Virus record (IMG/VR): IMGVR_UViG_3300044625_000495
Span: 1 to 42,015 of that record
Length of the DNA stretch: 42,015 nt
Reading direction: 5' to 3' (one strand)
Source: a virus
Made by a program: the position numbers and the translations under genes. Positions 23,601 to 30,983 of the stretch are shown one piece after another. Below the pieces are notes generated by a model. That model searched no databases. It was not told where the DNA came from and saw only the letters and a program-made list of their open reading frames with translations. Positions within the stretch are counted from its first letter, which is position 1. Each line of letters opens with the position of its first letter.

Positions 23601-23834
23601 TTATTTTTGATTGCAAGCTAAGTGCTCGTACATGTGTTCGCACATGGTAACGTGCCACTCGTTACGACAAAGCATTTTCATCTCTGACTCATCAGTTCCG
23701 TTTACAATAAACCCAAAAGTTTTCTTGCCCGGAAAAAACACTACGCGACCTTTCAGCAGCACCCCATCGCTCGGAGTTCCGTACATTCCTACAATGCTAA
23801 GGACCTGCATATGATGACACTTTTTAATTAGCAT
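23601..23834 (-). CDS. Hypothetical protein, 77 aa
   Basis: ATG 23834 follows CTAACAAGGAGTGTGTC. It trails the 82-aa gene by 22 bases and lacks its own promoter, so it is cotranscribed with it. The protein has several cysteine and histidine residues, including MLIKKCHHMQ and TMCEHMYEHLACNQK near the ends, which could bind a metal, but no known zinc-finger pattern is clear. Function unknown. Confidence 0.72.
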   Translation of the reverse strand: MLIKKCHHMQVLSIVGMYGTPSDGVLLKGRVVFFPGKKTFGFIVNGTDESEMKMLCRNEWHVTMCEHMYEHLACNQK

Positions 23835-23856
23835 GACACACTCCTTGTTAGAAAAA

Positions 23857-24105
23857 TCAAACCTTTCTAATCGTCAAACTAAAGCCATCAATAAAAAACG
23901 GCTGTTGGCGTGTAATTAAGCCGCACTCAGTGTTCATAACGTACTCGATTTGAATCATCTGCTTGACACTGGTTTTTTGAGTTTTTCCGGGCTTTTTAAA
24001 CTTTCCTACCGAAATCACTTTGGCGCTTACAATGCGCTCACTGCCTTGGCAGTTGATTGATACGTCGTTTCCTACTACCAAGTCGCCTGCGTTCAAAGCT
24101 TTCAT
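23857..24105 (-). CDS. Hypothetical protein, 82 aa, possible small beta protein
   Basis: ATG 24105 follows CTAACAAGGAGTGTAAG and an early promoter. The opening (LNAGDLVVGNDVSINCQGSE) and later strands (IVSAKVISVGKFKKPG, MIQIEYVMNTECGLI) suggest a small beta-barrel of the SH3 or KOW kind. Such small basic barrels often bind nucleic acid or modify host enzymes. The family is not identified. Confidence 0.72.
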   Translation of the reverse strand: MKALNAGDLVVGNDVSINCQGSERIVSAKVISVGKFKKPGKTQKTSVKQMIQIEYVMNTECGLITRQQPFFIDGFSLTIRKV

Positions 24106-24150
24106 CTTACACTCCTTGTTAGGTTCCGTCAGTCGTTTGCTTACACTTTT

Positions 24151-24179
24151 AATATAATACGAAACGGGCTGGGTGTCAA
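24151..24179 (-). promoter_or_regulatory. Early promoter for the 82-aa gene
   Basis: -35 TTGACA (24174-24179), 17-base spacer, -10 TATATT (24151-24156). The downstream AAAAGTGTAAG resembles the other early promoters, but no clear hairpin follows. Confidence 0.85.
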
Positions 24180-24436
24180 CTAGTCTTTTCTATATTTTCA
24201 AAAACTTTTTCTACTACCGACCAATACTGGTGCCCTGCTGTTCTGGCTCTACGCCTTAGGCAGTCCGAGTCAGGAATCTCTTTCAACCATGTGCGCGCTT
24301 CCAATCCCGAGTGGACATATTCCGGTGGCAACAATTCGTCGCCTGAGGCATCTAGCCACTCGCACATCCAAAGCTTCTGCGCCTTGTCAAACCAGATCCT
24401 TTTTAGGATCTGGTTATGCCACTTAAAACACGCCAT
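24176..24436 (-). CDS. Hypothetical protein, 86 aa
   Basis: ATG 24436 lies two bases after the stop of the 78-aa gene, so the two are an operon with a weak ribosome site (GGGGCAG). The product has a tryptophan-rich opening (MACFKWHNQILKRIWF, KLWMCEWLDASG) and ends ENIEKTS. Its end overlaps the -35 of the next promoter by four bases. No family recognised. Confidence 0.68.
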   Translation of the reverse strand: MACFKWHNQILKRIWFDKAQKLWMCEWLDASGDELLPPEYVHSGLEARTWLKEIPDSDCLRRRARTAGHQYWSVVEKVFENIEKTS

Positions 24437-24438
24437 GT

Positions 24439-24675
24439 TTACTGCCCCATCATTTGAAGGTGGGCCTCGGCCTGCTCCTGAGTCAGCACGATGTCGGTTT
24501 TCAACCGATGAGTCGTTGACAGCAGAATGTACGCGTGCTGCCGTCTGGCTGGGTTAAAACAGTATTGTAGTCTGACACCCGACCGAGCACGAAACGGCTC
24601 CTCAGTGCCGCCACAGCCGGGGACCCAGTGGTCCATGTTGTTAGCTACAGCCAAATTGTATTCCAAAGTATTCAT
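24439..24675 (-). CDS. Hypothetical protein, 78 aa, first early gene
   Basis: ATG 24675 follows CTAACAAGGAGTGTGAC and the strongest promoter seen here. It is the first gene to be transcribed leftward from the divergent region. The product has a GCGGTEEPFRARSGVRLQYC segment and a C-terminal helix (LTQEQAEAHLQMM). No family recognised. First-expressed phage genes commonly act on host functions. Confidence 0.75.
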   Translation of the reverse strand: MNTLEYNLAVANNMDHWVPGCGGTEEPFRARSGVRLQYCFNPARRQHAYILLSTTHRLKTDIVLTQEQAEAHLQMMGQ

Positions 24676-24690
24676 GTCACACTCCTTGTT

Positions 24691-24710
24691 AGGATCAGTC
24701 TCTCTGTCCC
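24691..24710 (-). promoter_or_regulatory. Leader hairpin of the first early gene
   Basis: GGGACAG (24710-24704) pairs with CTG plus TCCT (24698-24691, one bulged A) around an AGAGA loop. The stem starts one base after the predicted transcription start (24711). Confidence 0.6.
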
Positions 24711-24717
24711 CTGTATA

Positions 24718-24746
24718 TATATAGTGTCGGACGTTTAAGGTGTCAA
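24718..24746 (-). promoter_or_regulatory. Leading early promoter
   Basis: -35 TTGACA (24741-24746), 17-base spacer, -10 TATATA (24718-24723). It is a full sigma70-type consensus match at the -35 and spacing, and it opens the leftward early region. Predicted start at 24711. Confidence 0.88.
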
Positions 24747-24826
24747 CTTTATTTCTAGAAGTTTTTTAGCGTGCAAAAACCGAAACACCATAAACTATAT
24801 AAGGGAGCAGTTTGAAGGGGAGAATT
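24747..24826 (+). promoter_or_regulatory. Divergent control region of the plus-strand regulator
   Basis: Between the leading leftward promoter and ATG 24827. A TATATA at 24796-24801 could be a -10 for the regulator, but the expected -35 is poor, so the promoter would be weak or need activation. The ribosome site is AAGGGGAGAATT. No clean operator palindrome was found. Confidence 0.45.
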
Positions 24827-25243
24827 ATGTCCGAGTCAAATAAAGTGCCGATGTTTTGCCTGATTCCGAAAAATCTTCGGCAGGGTCTAAAAATCCTTTC
24901 GGCAAATAGCGGATCAGGAATTGGACAGCATGTGTCCGATGCGATTGAGCGACACCTAGAATTGTTCGGTGTTGACGCATCAAAAATGAAAGGCGCGTAC
25001 GTTCCAGCGAAACGTGGTAGAAAACCAGCCCTGCTTAACAAAGCCTTAGACTTGATTTGCCAATCGTTGACAACCGGGTCAAAACGCTTTCCAGAGATTG
25101 TGGCTGAGGCGACTGAGCATTGGACTGGTGGGAACATTCGCATATTGCGCAAAGGATTAAAACAATTGATAAGCGAGGGCAAAGTGTCTTTAGTGGACAG
25201 CGAGGCATCAGTCAAAGATCGCATGTACCGACTAATTAAATAA
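24827..25243 (+). CDS. Probable DNA-binding regulator, 138 aa, the only plus-strand gene
   Basis: ATG 24827 follows AAGGGGAGAATT. Three parts are visible: an N-terminal ribbon-helix-helix-like segment (about 8-45: VPMFCLIPKNLRQGLKIL, then GIGQHVSDAIERHLELFG), an AT-hook-like AKRGRKP at 61-67, and a C-terminal winged-helix-like half (about 68-138, KRFPEIVAEATEHWTGGN, then IRILRKGLKQLISEGKVSLV). It is divergent from the leftward promoter, so it may control early transcription. The family is inferred from pattern. Confidence 0.72.
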   Translation: MSESNKVPMFCLIPKNLRQGLKILSANSGSGIGQHVSDAIERHLELFGVDASKMKGAYVPAKRGRKPALLNKALDLICQSLTTGSKRFPEIVAEATEHWTGGNIRILRKGLKQLISEGKVSLVDSEASVKDRMYRLIK

Positions 25244-25245
25244 TT

Positions 25246-25279
25246 CACACCCCTATCGGTCGGGGTGTGTTAATTATTT
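25246..25279 (+). terminator. Intrinsic terminator after the plus-strand regulator
   Basis: A perfect 8-bp stem (CACACCCC at 25246-25253 and GGGGTGTG at 25262-25269) with an 8-base loop (TATCGGTC), followed by TTAATTATTT. The AT-rich tract is on both sides, so the hairpin may also stop leftward transcripts from the lysis end. Confidence 0.85.
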
Positions 25280-25435
25280 ATAGACTCTATCGCCTGGGCC
25301 ATTAATTAAAAGAAAATAACCCCCACCTAGGCTTTTTGAATAAATGGAATTAATTGAGGTTTCGTTTAGCGTCTTCAGGATGCCACAAACTGACTTCTGA
25401 GGCGTATCGTCTGGCCAACTCTTGGATCTTGCCAT
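25274..25435 (-). CDS. Small hypothetical protein, 53 aa
   Basis: A start at ATG 25435 gives 53 residues (MARSKSWPDDTPQKSVCGIL onward). A GTG at 25471 would add 12 residues. No ribosome site is clear at either, so the call is weak. It lies after the HNH endonuclease and ends against the terminator hairpin. It may be a real last gene of the late operon or a chance open frame. Confidence 0.4.
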   Translation of the reverse strand: MARSKSWPDDTPQKSVCGILKTLNETSINSIYSKSLGGGYFLLINGPGDRVYK

Positions 25436-25479
25436 CGGTGCCCGGTGGATGCGGACAAGGTTTAAGAGCACGAACTGGG

Positions 25480-25842
25480 TCAGGTTCGCGACTGATCTTG
25501 GATAGTTCCTGATCGGTTGGTTTTTTCAGGACCTAACACCTCTTGACACCGTTTGAGAAAATAACGAGCGTCGGCGATTACTTCGGGATTTGTCTGATCC
25601 CAGTGTTGCAGATGGCCGATAAACCAGTGGCAATCTCTGCACAGGGCAATCAGATTAGACGGCTCTAGCTCTAACTCTGGATGCTTGTGAAAAGCTTTGA
25701 TATGGTGGCACTCCAGATCTTTGTTGACCCCACAAGCTTGACACGATTGGCCTGCCATAAACCTTTTTCGCACCGTAGGCCATCGTGGACTTCTTGGAGT
25801 AGTCGCCCACGATGGGAACAGCGCCGTAATGAATTTCATCAT
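25480..25842 (-). CDS. HNH endonuclease, 120 aa
   Basis: Zinc-bound HNH nuclease: CxxC at C34 and C37, LECHHIKAFH with H46 and H47, PSNLIALCRDCHWFIGHL with N63, C68, C71, H72 and H77. The four cysteines bind structural zinc, and H46/H47, N63 and H72 or H77 form the active-site motif. HNH proteins near the packaging genes assist terminase in many phages; this one is at the far end of the late region from the terminase, but only the early region lies between. ATG 25842 overlaps the previous stop (ATGA). Confidence 0.88.
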   Translation of the reverse strand: MMKFITALFPSWATTPRSPRWPTVRKRFMAGQSCQACGVNKDLECHHIKAFHKHPELELEPSNLIALCRDCHWFIGHLQHWDQTNPEVIADARYFLKRCQEVLGPEKTNRSGTIQDQSRT

Positions 25843-26141
25843 GCCGCGTAACGAGCCAGCAACTTGAGCATAATTGTCACGACCAGTCCCCACGGGAATA
25901 GGCCTTGGGTTACTTGAGATGCTGGTCCTTGCAGCAATGCCTGTTCAATCACCTCGACATCTGAATCGCCTGTAGCGCCCGTAATCGCTGGGCCAGATCC
26001 GATAGTTTTGGACAACGCGTAACCAGCGACGTTCCAGCAGGCGTGAACCGCTTCTGGTGTTCCGGCAACTTTGCCGCGTGTCAAGTCTAGAGCCATAATC
26101 AAAGCTTCTTGCGGAAACTCAGTCGGATACGGTGTGAACAT
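25839..26141 (-). CDS. Hypothetical protein with hydrophobic C-terminus, 100 aa
   Basis: ATG 26141 shares a base with the peptidase stop (TGATG) and follows GGAGGATCTG. A Gly/Ala-containing body (KTIGSGPAITGATGDSDVEV) is followed by a hydrophobic end of about 25 residues (QGLFPWGLVVTIMLKLLARY). One membrane helix is likely, with the N-terminus outside or inside unknown. Next to the peptidase, it could be a holin, antiholin or spanin-like part. I do not recognise the family. Confidence 0.65.
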   Translation of the reverse strand: MFTPYPTEFPQEALIMALDLTRGKVAGTPEAVHACWNVAGYALSKTIGSGPAITGATGDSDVEVIEQALLQGPASQVTQGLFPWGLVVTIMLKLLARYAA

Positions 26142-27025
26142 CAGATCCTCCAATCTAGTCGTGCTGGAAAACCCTCGACCGTGGAAAACGCCCACGAATC
26201 GCCTTGCGCTAGCATATTGTCAACCACGCTGGCGTCGGCCCAGAATCCGCAATCCGGATCGTCTGGCATATTCTTAGGGCCAGTGTGCGCTGCCGGTCCC
26301 CAAGAGTTCACGATAAATCCGCCTTGTCGTGGAGCAAGCTGATAACCAATCAGCGCCATGCAATGGTGCCATATTCCAGAAGCAGCAGCAAACCCGTCTT
26401 TGTCTCGAGTCGTCTTAAATCCACGATTGCTGCATATCGCTATACCGTAACCAGATGCTAGGCATTTTTTTGCCGACTCCCAACTTTTTACGAGCGTTAC
26501 CGTTTTGACTAATCGTTTTCTGCATTCGGGTTCAAGATCGTCTGGTATACCGGTGTTGCCCCAGTTTCTGCATCTTTCTGTTGAATATTGATTAAGATCA
26601 TACGAACCATAAGTACCACGCGGGATCACACCGTATTGCTGCACACACTTTGCGGCCCAAGCTCCAATAGATCCATCGTGCCCACTTAGTTTCTTTTTCC
26701 CAATCTCTACACGACTGCCACCGTAGATTTGTTCTTGCACTAGATGCGGAACGTCTCCTTGGCTTTTAATTTGGCTTGCTAGGGTAGCCTGAATAGCGGA
26801 CGCAGTGCCAAAACTAACGCACGACCCTACGGTTCCCTGATTGTACGATGGCCAAGGTTTGCCGGTCACTTGCTGATAAGTTTGCCACAACCCTACCCGC
26901 TCAGGAATGTCTTCTTCATACACGCCGTTTGCCAGCGTGCCATCGAAAAACGGCACCGGGATCTCGGCCAGCACCACGTCAACTTCTTCTGGGAATGGAA
27001 ACCATCCTTCTGGATACAAGCTCAT
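26141..27025 (-). CDS. Papain-like (C1-type) cysteine peptidase, 294 aa
   Basis: Papain-family fold with the full active site: Q63 and C69 in YNQGTVGSCVSF (spacing identical to papain Q19-C25), H221 in IWHHCMALIGY, and N240 in FIVNSWG. No signal peptide is seen. ATG 27025 follows GGAGGTACTACG and overlaps the previous stop (ATGA). It lies in the probable lysis region and may be the endolysin-like enzyme, or a virion or host-protein protease. Cysteine peptidases of this family are unusual in phages of familiar hosts, where CHAP or amidase domains are common. The role is inference; the fold is secure. Confidence 0.85.
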   Translation of the reverse strand: MSLYPEGWFPFPEEVDVVLAEIPVPFFDGTLANGVYEEDIPERVGLWQTYQQVTGKPWPSYNQGTVGSCVSFGTASAIQATLASQIKSQGDVPHLVQEQIYGGSRVEIGKKKLSGHDGSIGAWAAKCVQQYGVIPRGTYGSYDLNQYSTERCRNWGNTGIPDDLEPECRKRLVKTVTLVKSWESAKKCLASGYGIAICSNRGFKTTRDKDGFAAASGIWHHCMALIGYQLAPRQGGFIVNSWGPAAHTGPKNMPDDPDCGFWADASVVDNMLAQGDSWAFSTVEGFPARLDWRI

Positions 27026-27660
27026 CGTAGTACCTCCAGTGCAGCAATTACTCTGTTAATAATTGCTGCGGCTTTGAGTCGGATGTCTGCTGTAAACGGT
27101 GCGCTAGGATCGTTGCCTAATGTGGCCCATTCGTCCGATATCCTGTCCCTGATAGTAACCAGCCGTGAGTCGCCAACACGCGCCCTGCGCAAAGCAATCA
27201 GCGAAGCATTAAACGCGCCTACGTCAAGAATCTTTGGATCTGATGTTAATGCTAGCCCAGCTTTGTATGCTTGGACTAAACCTTCCTTTGACGCCAACTT
27301 CTCTGGTTCGTCTAAAGCACCCCAGATTGCCGAAATTGACGTCGCTAGAGGGTCGGTAGGATTGACCGGAGAAGGCGTCAATCCTACAGTAATGTCGCAT
27401 ATAGCCGGGTCGCTTGGGACGTCTCCAGAGGCCGTATATGCGACTAGACGATACCTTCCCGGTTCCATAGCGGAAAAGATTGCTTGCTTAGAGCTCTCCA
27501 TGATTATCAGGTCTGCGTCAGCAGGCGACGACAAAAACCAGCGAACTGTCTTCGCATCGGTCTTGGCCACGATTTGAATCAGACGGCCCGGTTTTGCCTG
27601 TATAGACGGAGGCAAACTAATGGACGGGGCCTGCGCAAACACTAACAGCAGGATCAACAT
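27022..27660 (-). CDS. Secreted protein of unknown function, 212 aa
   Basis: A short signal peptide (MLILLLVFAQAPS) precedes an Ig-like beta region (IQIVAKTDAKTVRWFLSSPA, then GRYRLVAYTASGDVPSDP) and a long helical C-terminal half (KEGLVQAYKAGLALTSDP, then LKAAAIINRVIAALEVL). The pattern resembles exported proteins I associate with Planctomycetes, from memory. ATG 27660 follows AGGAGCCCTAC, and the end overlaps the peptidase gene. It may be the outer part of a lysis or tail-tip set. Confidence 0.7.
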   Translation of the reverse strand: MLILLLVFAQAPSISLPPSIQAKPGRLIQIVAKTDAKTVRWFLSSPADADLIIMESSKQAIFSAMEPGRYRLVAYTASGDVPSDPAICDITVGLTPSPVNPTDPLATSISAIWGALDEPEKLASKEGLVQAYKAGLALTSDPKILDVGAFNASLIALRRARVGDSRLVTIRDRISDEWATLGNDPSAPFTADIRLKAAAIINRVIAALEVLR

Positions 27661-27669
27661 GTAGGGCTC

Positions 27670-27915
27670 CTATTCTTGACGAGGGCATTTGATCATTCCA
27701 GAAACACGCTCTAACTCTGATGCTAGTGTTTTTTGAGTGTCAGCAATAGCGGATAGTGTCGATTCGAGCGAGGAAAGAAAAGCGAAGTGCCTATCCCTCA
27801 GTGGTACAATGACCTCTTTTGCAACCCACGCTGTTCCTTGCCATATGCCGTATCCAACGGCGACAAGCGTCCCGGTTGGAAGTCCGATATCACGAATAAT
27901 GGCAATAGGGTCCAT
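27670..27915 (-). CDS. Small membrane protein, holin candidate, 81 aa
   Basis: ATG 27915 follows AGGAAAGGTAATATC. A hydrophobic stretch (IGLPTGTLVAVGYGIWQGTA, then WVAKEVIVPL) gives one membrane helix near the N-terminus, and the rest is an amphipathic coiled coil (FAFLSSLESTLSAIADTQKT, LASELERVSGMI). The layout of one helix and a coiled coil fits small holins or hemolysin XhlA-like proteins. Together with the secreted protein and peptidase downstream it could form a lysis set. The holin role is inference. Confidence 0.6.
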   Translation of the reverse strand: MDPIAIIRDIGLPTGTLVAVGYGIWQGTAWVAKEVIVPLRDRHFAFLSSLESTLSAIADTQKTLASELERVSGMIKCPRQE

Positions 27916-27928
27916 GATATTACCTTTC

Positions 27929-29446
27929 CTAAGACGACGAATAATCGTCGCACTTCCAACAGTTACGATCCACGGTGTTCCCGCTAACTCTACATTTACC
28001 ATGTAGGCTACATTTACGCAAAACGCCCCCTCCACCACACCCACAAGATGCTTGGGTTTCTAGCGGTTCGCCTAAATAAACACAGGGGTTGGTCTGGACG
28101 AGGCGCATCTTTTCAACCATTGCCCTTGCAACCGTTCGCTCCATCTTAGCCGGTGCCGATTCCGATTGGACGGCTCTATCTACAGCGGGCATTCCTTCCG
28201 ATGGAATAGGCACGCACTCAGCAAGCACGCCAGAGGGGAACTCCATGCCGTACACGACCACTTTGGGCGATCCAGAAACGGAGGGAAAACTTGCGCGCCT
28301 AACGTAGTGCCCAGTGTCAGCAAGTATTGTTGCGTCCACGTTGTAGGATGTGTCAACGGTCCATGGATTACCAGCACCCGAAACTCTAATGGCAAGGCAA
28401 GGATTGCCTTTGTTTACCGATTTTAAAACGACCTCATATCCAGCGGCTATTCCGAACTGTATTTGCTGCTTGTCACCGTTGACTGGGTCTTCTCCTGAGC
28501 AGCCGCAATTTAGTAGCTCGGCTATTGGTGGATACGCTGGCGATGGAGTCAAACTTGCGGCTGCAACTGGCGAGACCGTTCGTGAATTGGTGCCATTAAA
28601 GCATCGATAGTCTAGAGGTTTATTCGTGCCCATTTGTATCCATTGAGCTGGCCAAGCGTTTGCCGTTATTGGCTCCACCAACACGGACATACACGAATAC
28701 GTTCGATACCCGGTGTCTAGTGAGCAGTCGGCTGGGGTAACGTTGTCAGCCATTCCGTTGCAACCCAGCTTAAACGGAATTAGCACTACACTCATGGTCG
28801 CTGAGTGAATGTCTGTTTGGCAATAGGTTCCGCTTGGAACTACTGCAACTGAGGAAGAGTTTGTCATAGTCCAATTAATGTTACGGGCGAGTGGATCCGC
28901 TCCCGGTGCCAGATACCGCACTAGGTTTTGCGACCACGTTGCGCAGGTGACGTATACGTTTGATCCGTCTGGTGGTGGTGGGCTAAATTCAGCGTTTGGT
29001 ACAAGCCTTTCCATGGTCACAGATACGGTCACACTGGCGTCTAATTCTACAGTCATGACGGCTTGAAATCGAAACGACATGCCGTACTGAGGTGGCCCCG
29101 AAATTAGTACTGACGAGAAAAACGATCGACCTTGCCACACTCCTTCAGGGGGTGGGTTGCCGGGAATACAGGCGAGCGGCAAAACAATTTGGCCCGGAAT
29201 GTATAGAGACGAATGCACACCTGCTGATGGGCACAGCGGGTCGTCAGTGTAAAAGTTCATTGTTAGCACACCCATTTGCATCGGCCAACCGATAGCCGTG
29301 CAAGCAAGCGAGCAATCAAACGTGACTGGAGTGCTGTATGTCGGAGCGATCGCGCATATGTCCTGCGCGACTTGAAACCGTTTAATGAACTGAATGGCTT
29401 GACCGTTTAGAATAAACGTGCCCTTAGCAGCAGTCATTGTTGGCAT
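27929..29446 (-). CDS. Structural protein with Cys-rich C-terminus, 505 aa
   Basis: ATG 29446 shares a base with the previous stop. The N-terminal 440 residues are beta-rich with several cysteines (for example CAIAPTYSTPVTFDCSLACT). The last 50 residues carry a cysteine cluster (CVYLGEPLETQASCGCGGGG, KCSLHGKC, then NCWKCDDY) that looks like a metal-binding tail. I associate this Cys pattern with proteins of Planctomycetes phage-like regions. Its place among distal tail genes suggests a tail-tip or fibre protein. Disulphides would need an oxidising location, which fits a virion surface. Confidence 0.65.
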   Translation of the reverse strand: MPTMTAAKGTFILNGQAIQFIKRFQVAQDICAIAPTYSTPVTFDCSLACTAIGWPMQMGVLTMNFYTDDPLCPSAGVHSSLYIPGQIVLPLACIPGNPPPEGVWQGRSFFSSVLISGPPQYGMSFRFQAVMTVELDASVTVSVTMERLVPNAEFSPPPPDGSNVYVTCATWSQNLVRYLAPGADPLARNINWTMTNSSSVAVVPSGTYCQTDIHSATMSVVLIPFKLGCNGMADNVTPADCSLDTGYRTYSCMSVLVEPITANAWPAQWIQMGTNKPLDYRCFNGTNSRTVSPVAAASLTPSPAYPPIAELLNCGCSGEDPVNGDKQQIQFGIAAGYEVVLKSVNKGNPCLAIRVSGAGNPWTVDTSYNVDATILADTGHYVRRASFPSVSGSPKVVVYGMEFPSGVLAECVPIPSEGMPAVDRAVQSESAPAKMERTVARAMVEKMRLVQTNPCVYLGEPLETQASCGCGGGGVLRKCSLHGKCRVSGNTVDRNCWKCDDYSSS

Positions 29447-30531
29447 CAGGCACCTACGGCGAATTTGAGTCCAGACAACGCAATGTACTGCAACTTGCTT
29501 GCAAGATGTGTTGGGTTGTTGGCATTGTCAAGTAGTTGGAATGTAACCGGAATCATTAATGACGCCGTAGGTCCAACTGAGGCGTTGAAAAACAGGTACG
29601 GGTCAAACGGTGAGTTGCCATCTCCTCGTATGCGGGTGTAAGTCCAATAACGAACACGGGCAATACGAGGCGACTTGAACGACCCAGCAGTCGTTGGGTT
29701 AGCGGTCATGTAAATCCAGACTTCAAAGCTGAGCAACTGTTTGAAAGGGCTTAGTTTCGGAATTGGAAGCGTTACTTGATCGACAGCATCGTCTGGTGGG
29801 TAGCGTGGATCTTTGACCGCAGCCAAATTCCAAAATATCATAAACGCAAGTCCGTCAAACGTGCCCTGAGATGTGCCTGAAGAATTGTACGCTGTTATCG
29901 GGGTGCAAAACGGCATCCAATTTTGATGTATTGTTGTGACACCTGTTCTGTCGACCGCATTGAGAGGATCTGTAGTTTTCCTTGCATCCTCCCAGTACGT
30001 TGTCCCATTCATCGGCTCTAATACGCCACGATTAGTGTAGCACCAGCCTCCGGGCATAAGGTTTCCCAGCCAGTCTTGACCCCACGTTGTGTCTGTAGCG
30101 TCTACCCAGTTTACAGAATTAAGGTTCTCAAACGGAGAAACTGTCTGGTCCCGTTTTGTAAGGCGAATATATGTTAGCGGAGACTTGAATCGTGGACCGT
30201 AAAACTTGACCGTGTAAGCAGGTTGACTTGGATACGGGGCAATAGTGACTGCGTCCCAAGTTGATACGTCAGCCAAGTCAAACTTGAGCGATGAAGAGAT
30301 TGAGACACCGCTATTGTCTAACCCATAAGAAACTGCGTCCATAGAGTCTGCTGCTGTAGAATACTTAGGAATCATTACATTGCCGCAGTATCCAGACTGA
30401 TCGTCAACAGGCATTGTTGCCTCTCGACTCTGGATCAGAACGTGCATTGAGACGGAAGGAAACGCACTACCAGCCGTCACTTTGCGGTAACAGTCTGCAG
30501 GCACTATTGCGTTAGCCGTAAATCCATTCAC
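29446..30531 (-). CDS. Probable tail structural protein, 361 aa
   Basis: Starts with MNGFTANAIVPADCYRKV (ATG 30531) and ends ALSGLKFAVGA. It is beta-rich, aromatic and Asn/Thr-rich, with VSTWDAVTIAPYPSQPAY and a LPIPKLSPFKQLLSFEVWIY segment, fitting a virion surface protein. The start overlaps the previous stop (ATGA). No known domain is seen. Position between other distal structural genes makes a tail-tip role likely. Confidence 0.65.
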   Translation of the reverse strand: MNGFTANAIVPADCYRKVTAGSAFPSVSMHVLIQSREATMPVDDQSGYCGNVMIPKYSTAADSMDAVSYGLDNSGVSISSSLKFDLADVSTWDAVTIAPYPSQPAYTVKFYGPRFKSPLTYIRLTKRDQTVSPFENLNSVNWVDATDTTWGQDWLGNLMPGGWCYTNRGVLEPMNGTTYWEDARKTTDPLNAVDRTGVTTIHQNWMPFCTPITAYNSSGTSQGTFDGLAFMIFWNLAAVKDPRYPPDDAVDQVTLPIPKLSPFKQLLSFEVWIYMTANPTTAGSFKSPRIARVRYWTYTRIRGDGNSPFDPYLFFNASVGPTASLMIPVTFQLLDNANNPTHLASKLQYIALSGLKFAVGA

Positions 30532-30980
30532 ATGCTCACCGAGTTAAAATCAATCCTCAGGACTTGCCCACCATTTTGGAGCGTGCCACCAAGGACGAAA
30601 TTGTACACGCCGCCAACAAACGAGCAGCCGTTGCCTGTAGAGTCGGGCGTCCATATTCCGGGGCCGGGGCTTCCAATGCTGCCAACAATCGCCCCTGTTG
30701 GCTCAGTGCAAAGCGATAGCGTGATGTTAACGTAAAAGTTGATACCAACGGCATTGTATAGATATACCGCCCCGCACAAATTGTTGCGTAGCAAAGTAAA
30801 CGCAGTTGTTGTAGTCGGCTCTCCGCCGCACAGAAACGTGGGAGTAGATGTACACCGGTATGTGCCAGATAACGAGGCTGGAGGGTTAGCCCAGCCGCAA
30901 CACGGCCAAGGTTTTGGCAACGCTGTCTCACCTTGAGAACCCGGAAAATTGTAGCATGTAAACGGTATCGTAGTCGGCAT
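30528..30980 (-). CDS. Cys-rich small structural protein, 150 aa
   Basis: ATG 30980 to 30528. The protein has ten cysteines in 150 residues (for example FTCYNFPGSQG, WPCCGWANPP, GTYRCTSTPTFLCGGEPTTT), no signal peptide, and beta-type sequence ending LRIDFNSVSM. High cysteine suggests disulphide bonds in the virion. It overlaps the 361-aa start (ATGA). Family unknown. Confidence 0.65.
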   Translation of the reverse strand: MPTTIPFTCYNFPGSQGETALPKPWPCCGWANPPASLSGTYRCTSTPTFLCGGEPTTTTAFTLLRNNLCGAVYLYNAVGINFYVNITLSLCTEPTGAIVGSIGSPGPGIWTPDSTGNGCSFVGGVYNFVLGGTLQNGGQVLRIDFNSVSM

Positions 30981-30983
30981 AGG

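Noticed and set aside
25471-25471. GTG start for the small last gene
   Set aside because: No ribosome site; the ATG at 25435 is equally weak, so the shorter form is listed at low confidence.
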